DNA of 27,570 bases from an uncultured Atopobiaceae bacterium (GTDB lineage: Bacteria; Actinomycetota; Coriobacteriia; Coriobacteriales; Atopobiaceae): assembly GCA_947626465.1 (NCBI GenBank), contig CANQSI010000005.1, positions 1 through 27,570 on the forward strand, given 5' to 3'. The notes under the pieces were generated by a model. The model was not told the origin of the DNA. It ran no database searches and worked only from the letters and a program-made list of their open reading frames with translations. Positions 23,503 through 27,570 of this stretch are shown here, one piece after another. A program made the translations under genes and the position numbers. How positions within the stretch are numbered: the first letter of the stretch is position 1; every line of letters begins with the position of its first letter.

Positions 23503-24963
23503 TCAGCGCATTCGCACCTCGGGCGAGAAGGCGAAGTCGAAGCCGTCGAAGGGGGCGAGGGGGTGCGTGAGGTGCTCGTAGGGCAGGCGCACGAGGTCCT
23601 GGTCGACGGCGCCCGGCGTGAGCACCATGATCCAGTCCTCGGCCGCGGCGGAGAGCTCGGGCTCGAGATAGCCCATCTTCACCACCACGATGTCCTCGTC
23701 CTCGAGCGTGATGCCCGCGTTCTCGAACTGCCGCCGCGTGCCGAACTGCGTGCGCGCCTGCGTGGCGAGCACCTTGAGGTTCCCATCGGCGAGCACCACG
23801 CCCTCGCCGCCCGTCGCGTCGAGGAACATGCGCTCGACCGTGGCGCAGAAATCGAAGCCATGCGGCAAGACGAGCGTGAGCGTGCGGCCGACGAGCATCG
23901 GGATCGCCTCGAACGGCATCTCCATCACGCCCCTCTCCCCGCGCACGCCGATTGTCGGCGTGTAGATGGAGGCATAGGTGACGCGCTTCCCGGAGCCGGC
24001 TTCGCGATAGGCCTCGTGGAGTTTTTGCAGGAAACCGGTGGTGTCGTCGAAGCCGCCCGCCCCGGGGTTGTCGCCCATGTCGGAGAGGAAGAACGGGCGC
24101 GCCGTTGAGGCGAGCGCGGCCGCGATGGCGGGCTCTTCGGCCTCGGTGGGCCCCACGAACGCGAACTCGTGCCGCACGCCCCAGTACGCATCGGCGATCT
24201 CGGCCGCGGCGGCCTCCACCTCGGCAATCGAAGTGCCCAAGGTGACGATGGCGCCATGGCAGCGCGGCTGGTCCGCCCATGGATAGCCCATCCAGATGCT
24301 CGCGTCCCAGAGCCCGTGCTCGGCGATCACGCGCTCGAGCATGCCGTAGAGCGAAGTGCCGGGCTCCACCTCGGTGGAGGTCTTCTCGCCGGGAAGGAGG
24401 ATGGGGATGTCCACCTTCGCGCGGTGGAGCTGCGGGCGCTCCTCGATGAGGCGCACGATCGCGCGGAAGGCGCGCATCTCCGTTTCGGCCTCGTCCACAT
24501 GCGGCGCCGTGCGATAGCACGTGAGGTAGTCGACGGCATCGAAGAGCTGGTCGGACACGTTGCCGTGGAGGTCCATGGCGCAGGCCACGGGCACCCCGGG
24601 CCCCACCATCTCGCGCACGCGCGCGGCGATCCAGCCCTCGGGATCGTCCATTCCGATGACGCTCGCCGCACCGTGGAGGTAGAGGAGCACGCCGTCCACG
24701 CCGCCGCCCGCCATCGCCTCCTCGAGGAGGCCGAAGAACTGCGCGCCCCATGCGTCGAAGAACTCAAGGGTCACGGGGCCGCCGGGCAGCGCGCGGGCGT
24801 GGATGAGCGGCACGATCTCGATGGCGTCGCCCACCTCGGGCGCGTAGATGCCGTAGCGCTCGACGATGCCCTCGCCCTCGAGCACGCGAAAGTCCTCGAA
24901 CGACGAGCGGTACTCCGAAAACTCCGAGGATTCGATATGCAATCCGCCGACCGCGATGCGCAT
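23503..24963 (-). CDS. M81-family (MlrC-like) metallopeptidase/amidase homologue
   Basis: The 486-residue protein matches the MlrC family: IAVGGLHIESSEFSEYRSSFEDF at the N-terminus, LLYLHGAASV, CAMDLHGNVSDQL (metal ligands Asp and His in DLHGN), the RTAPHVDEAETEMRA segment, FFLSDMGDNPGAGGFDDTTG (Asp-rich DxxDNPGxG), and a C-terminal domain (about 310-486) with GVVLADGNLKVLATQARTQF and VVKMGYLEPEL. MlrC itself linearises/cleaves microcystin peptides, but most members are uncharacterised, so the substrate is unknown. GAAGGAGC precedes the ATG at 24963; upstream frames run into repeat copy 4. There is no signal peptide. It is the first gene of a probable operon with purine nucleoside phosphorylase. 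Confidence 0.88.
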   Translation of the reverse strand: MRIAVGGLHIESSEFSEYRSSFEDFRVLEGEGIVERYGIYAPEVGDAIEIVPLIHARALPGGPVTLEFFDAWGAQFFGLLEEAMAGGGVDGVLLYLHGAASVIGMDDPEGWIAARVREMVGPGVPVACAMDLHGNVSDQLFDAVDYLTCYRTAPHVDEAETEMRAFRAIVRLIEERPQLHRAKVDIPILLPGEKTSTEVEPGTSLYGMLERVIAEHGLWDASIWMGYPWADQPRCHGAIVTLGTSIAEVEAAAAEIADAYWGVRHEFAFVGPTEAEEPAIAAALASTARPFFLSDMGDNPGAGGFDDTTGFLQKLHEAYREAGSGKRVTYASIYTPTIGVRGERGVMEMPFEAIPMLVGRTLTLVLPHGFDFCATVERMFLDATGGEGVVLADGNLKVLATQARTQFGTRRQFENAGITLEDEDIVVVKMGYLEPELSAAAEDWIMVLTPGAVDQDLVRLPYEHLTHPLAPFDGFDFAFSPEVRMR

Positions 24964-25043
24964 GGCTGCTCCTTCGACGTGGTGTGCGAGCTCCATCTTG
25001 CCACGCGAGGGCCTCACGCTGCACCGAGCCCACTGAGCGCGCA

Positions 25044-25383
25044 ACATCGCGTAGCCCCTTACGCCGCCCGAGCACTCGCCATCAGCTCCGCCCGCGTGTC
25101 GCGTAGGCCTTCTGGCCGCCTTTTCATCCGCGTAGGGCTCTCGGCCGCCCTCGCACTTGGCACGGAGACTTCTCAGCCGCCCCAAAAAGGCGGCTGAAGG
25201 TACTCCATGACAGCTCTGGGATGCAAAGAAGGCACTTTGGGGCGGCTGAGCGCGCTACATGGCAAATCGGCGGGGCGGCCGAGGGGGCTACGCGTCAGAA
25301 AAGGCGGCGGGGAGGGCTACGCGGCAGATGAGGGGCGAGCAGTGAGGCCACGCAGGCGGCAGAGGGGGCTGCGCGACAGATAG
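25044..25383 (+). repeat. Composite intergenic repeat element, copy 4
   Basis: Reversed units (CGTAGGCCTTCTGGCCGCC, CGTAGGGCTCTCGGCCGCC) precede the hairpin CCGCCCCAAAAAGGCGG. The core at about 25202-25239 is nearly identical to copy 3. Forward unit starts are at 25241, 25274 and 25303 (33 and 29 nt spacing), with further units to about 25380. It lies between the M81 gene start and the endonuclease-like gene end. The M81 promoter must lie within or just after it. The following 25384-25512 shows nothing I can assign. Confidence 0.83.
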
Positions 25384-25512
25384 CCGGTGAGGATCAGAAG
25401 TGGCGTTGTAGCAGCATTGCCAGTTGCCGTGGCAGGGTGCGTTCGGTGCGAGCGCGTTGGTAATGAAACGCAACAACAAGCTATTGCTCGTGAGCGCGTT
25501 GACGTCCGCTCG

Positions 25513-26712
25513 CTAGGCGCCGTAGCCAAGCGCTTCGTAAGCCTCGAGGGGCACTTCCCCGTCTGAGAGCAGATAGTGTTTCCCAAGAGGAAGGCCGAGG
25601 CGTTGGCGGAGGCGTCGCCTTCTCTGGATCGTCCGTGTCCCGAGCACGCGTTGGCGTTTTCCCGCAAGCCGTGCGAATTCATCGCAGAAGGAGGTACAGC
25701 GCTCCTCGTCCATCACGATATCCGCGGTGAGGGAAAGCAATTTGATGTCGAGGCATTGCGCAGCAGTGACGCGCACCCGATCACGGTAGCCCCTATCCGT
25801 CCGGTCGTGGTACTCGCGACTGTCATATTCATAGCCGATGCGGCCACCCGCGAGGTAGCCATCGAGCACGAGATAGGGCTTCCCCGCGATCTCCCGTTGC
25901 TCGTTCGCGAGTTCCATGCGGCGGTTGAGCAGGAGTCCTCTCACTCCCCATCCGCCTTGGGAAACTGGCAGCGAAAGCATGATCGCCACCTTCGTCTCCA
26001 TTGGGGACGCAGAGCTGCCAAGTGCAAAAGGTGCCATCTTGAGCGCTCGCGCGAGTCCGGGCACACGCTGTCCGGAGGCCGCGCGCGCAAGCTCTTGCAC
26101 GCCATGGAGAAGCGCTGAAGGCGTGCAGGCAGGTGGTAGCTGCGTGAGCAGTGCCCTTTCTGGCGAGAACGTGTAGGTGCCGCATAGCTCCATTGCGATT
26201 TCCAAGGCAGCCACACCATCCACTCGCGCAGACTCGAGCACCCAATTCAAAGCCGGGGAGACGACGTAGGTTTCCTCGCCGAGGTCGAGTTCAGGGGCAA
26301 CCCGAAGCAGGCTCTCGTCGGCCAAAGGGAACGATGCGTAGCGCACGTTCCCACAGAGAGGGGGACGCGCACTTCGATTGCGGGGAAGAACGAGAGCGTA
26401 CGCGGGGTTCGACTCCGGCGAGGGAGACGACGCGCCCTCTTCGACAAACCTGAGGCCATGGCGCTGGAGAGAGGATCTGCACGCACCAGCGCCGACGCTG
26501 TCCTGAATCGCACGCACTGTTTCCCGCGACGGATACGCGTGCGCGAGGATTCGGTTGCACGCCTTCGCATCGAGCAGCTCGTCGCTGACCGCTCCGATAC
26601 GCACGATGCTGGTGGCGAGGTTTCCTGTGAGGATGGCGGCCATGGCGCTCCAATCGGCTTCGATGGCTTGATATGGCGGCGTGGCTTGGCGAAGGCACGC
26701 GAGAGGCTGCAT
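25513..26712 (-). CDS. PD-(D/E)XK endonuclease-like protein (DUF559/AbiEi-related pattern)
   Basis: The protein has about 399 residues. The middle (about 118-215) has LPLADES-like segments ending ELCGTYTF, a pattern I associate with AbiEi-related/actinobacterial proteins. The C-terminal part (about 235-365) resembles a restriction-endonuclease fold: SPMETKVAIML (Glu239), QGGWGVRGLLLNRR, LVLDGYLAGGRIGYEYDSREYH (Asp284, Glu295, Asp297, His302), YRDRVRVTAAQCLDIKLL. A basic C-terminus (RTIQRRRRLRQRLG) may bind DNA. The start is uncertain: ATG 26712, ATG 26643 (better GGAG spacing) or a TTG at 26808. Codon use is less GC-biased than its neighbours, suggesting transfer. It is bracketed by repeat copies 4 and 5. 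No restriction methylase or toxin partner is visible. Activity is an inference from motifs. Confidence 0.65.
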   Translation of the reverse strand: MQPLACLRQATPPYQAIEADWSAMAAILTGNLATSIVRIGAVSDELLDAKACNRILAHAYPSRETVRAIQDSVGAGACRSSLQRHGLRFVEEGASSPSPESNPAYALVLPRNRSARPPLCGNVRYASFPLADESLLRVAPELDLGEETYVVSPALNWVLESARVDGVAALEIAMELCGTYTFSPERALLTQLPPACTPSALLHGVQELARAASGQRVPGLARALKMAPFALGSSASPMETKVAIMLSLPVSQGGWGVRGLLLNRRMELANEQREIAGKPYLVLDGYLAGGRIGYEYDSREYHDRTDRGYRDRVRVTAAQCLDIKLLSLTADIVMDEERCTSFCDEFARLAGKRQRVLGTRTIQRRRRLRQRLGLPLGKHYLLSDGEVPLEAYEALGYGA

Positions 26713-27052
26713 ACGCGCCACCACAAGCTGTCGCAGTAAGCCACATATAGCGATTGAGCTGCGATTTTGCCTGCGAAAATCATTCTCGAGCTGACCGGGG
26801 GCTGACAAACGACCAACAAGCCTCTAACAGGGCAGCTCAGGCAAGCTGAAATCCAAGGCGACTCCGAGGCAAATTGCATGCCTTCAATAAAAAGGGATGA
26901 AGCTGAAAGGAATGACATCTCCTTAGACCACGTCCACGCCTTTGCTTCCGCACGTCATCGCGTGCCCGTAGGCAACTTGCGCCGTAGTCGCCGCGCCCAT
27001 GTGCTTGCCATCGCCTCGGTCCGCATGCCTTGAAGCATCCATGGCTGCACAG
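26713..27052. other. Intergenic region upstream of the endonuclease-like gene
   Basis: About 340 bases hold no gene I can support. The stretch is noticeably richer in A+T than the rest (e.g. TTCAATAAAAAGGGATGAAG near 26883-26902), which fits a promoter region for the minus-strand gene or horizontally acquired flanking DNA. No clean -35/-10 pair is assigned. Confidence 0.5.
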
Positions 27053-27388
27053 TCATGTCCTCATCACTCAACTTCGCATGTCGCGTAACGGTTTCGGCCG
27101 CCTGCACATTCGTCAGCACCCTATTCAGCGTGTCACGTAGGCCTTCTGGCCGCCTTTTCATTCGCGTAGGGCTCTCGGCCGCCCCGCCGATTTTTCATGT
27201 AGCGCGCTCAGCCGCCCCAAAGTGCCTCCTTTGCATCCCAGAGCTGTCATGGAGCACCCTCCGCCGCCCTTTGAGGGCGGCCGAGACGCCTCCGCGCCAA
27301 ATGTGAGGGCGGCTGAGGGGGCTACGCGTCAGAAAAGGCGGCGGAGAGGGCTGCGCGGCAGGTGAGGGGCGAGAGGTGAGGCCGCGCG
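27053..27388 (-). repeat. Composite intergenic repeat element, copy 5
   Basis: It is the reverse orientation of copies 1, 3 and 4. From 27053 it starts with the extension shared only with copy 3, then reversed units, the reversed core at about 27222-27258 (ATCCCAGAGCTGTCATGGAG), a hairpin CCGCCCTTTGAGGGCGG, and forward units (GGCGGCTGAGGGGGCTACGCG). Its last about 80 bases also resemble the right end of copy 4 (AGAAAAGGCGGCGGAGAGGG). Confidence 0.85.
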
Positions 27389-27390
27389 TC

Positions 27391-27570
27391 CTACTTGCGC
27401 TGGGTTTCGTGCCAGGGGAAGAAGTCGAAGCGCGGCGGAAGCTCGGTGAGGGCGTGCGCGCCCGGTTCTTCGCCGAGGCATTGCGCGAGCTCAGCGGGGC
27501 CGTCGTAGGCGTGCTCCCAGCTGAAGAAGAGCTCGCCGGGGAAGTCGAAGTGCTCGCAGATGAGCTCGGT
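27391..27570 (-). CDS. C-terminal end of an unidentified protein (partial at window edge)
   Basis: An open frame of 59 codons enters from the right edge and ends at a TAG at 27391-27393. The codon use (strong C/G third positions) matches real genes here. The residues are rich in aromatics and acids: ELICEHFDFPGELFFSWEHA, then YDGPAELAQCLGEE, and ending FDFFPWHETQRK. I do not recognise the family. The gene stops 3 bases after repeat copy 5, so the element occupies its 3' flank. Confidence 0.7.
   Translation of the reverse strand, partial: TELICEHFDFPGELFFSWEHAYDGPAELAQCLGEEPGAHALTELPPRFDFFPWHETQRK

Noticed and set aside
27055..27306. Open frame of 83 codons across repeat copy 5 with similarity to the one in copy 3
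   Set aside because: The similarity is at DNA level through the inverted repeat, not protein conservation.

Overview
The window is high-GC DNA (mostly well above 60% G+C in the genes, with strong C/G third positions). The gene set includes an LPxTG-anchored pilin-like protein, a CmpB-type membrane protein, a heterodimeric ABC exporter, an NfnAB/SudAB-like flavoprotein pair, thiamin salvage kinases and a phospho-beta-glucosidase. This combination suggests an anaerobic Gram-positive actinobacterium of the class Coriobacteriia (Collinsella/Olsenella/Eggerthella-like). The placement rests on gene content and composition only.

Layout. 1-1071: C-terminal part of a sortase-anchored adhesin/pilin. 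1681-2007 (-): small Nif11-like protein with a double-glycine motif. 2238-5520 (+): AIM24-family protein, a LytTR regulator with an NTF2-like N-terminus, and a CmpB-type membrane protein. 5535-5703: three stacked hairpins. 5725-7029: partner-switching signalling module, two STAS anti-anti-sigma proteins (-) divergent from an RsbW/SpoIIAB-like kinase (+). 7104-10426 (+): LtaS-like sulfatase-fold membrane enzyme and a family 2 glycosyltransferase (cell-envelope polymers). 10598-12831 (+): FNR-like and GltA-like subunits of a flavin oxidoreductase, ending at a clear intrinsic terminator. 13279-14100 (+) thiD and 14831-16289 (-) thiM-thiE: thiamin precursor salvage and coupling, with an acidic unknown protein between them. 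16494-20223 (+): two overlapping ABC exporter half-transporter genes. 20231-20344: a perfect 56-bp palindrome and a second hairpin. 20351-21796 (-): GH1 6-phospho-beta-glucosidase. 22633-24963 (-): M81 (MlrC-like) protein and purine nucleoside phosphorylase. 25513-26712 (-): PD-(D/E)XK endonuclease-like protein in DNA of different composition. 27391-27570 (-): C-terminal end of an unidentified gene.

The most unusual signal is a family of intergenic composite elements present five times (about 1221-1513, 12906-13171, 22061-22477, 25044-25383, 27053-27388). Each is built from degenerate units of roughly 29-33 nt (core GGCGGCYGAG...CTACGCG). The units face inward-to-outward on the two sides of a short hairpin, next to an asymmetric conserved core (CTCCATGACAGCTCTGGG-like). 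Copies 3 and 5 are nearly identical over about 225 bp in inverted orientation and bracket a 4.6-kb block (pnp, M81, endonuclease-like gene). I do not recognise this element as a named family. Many open frames inside it are artefacts of the near-30-nt period.
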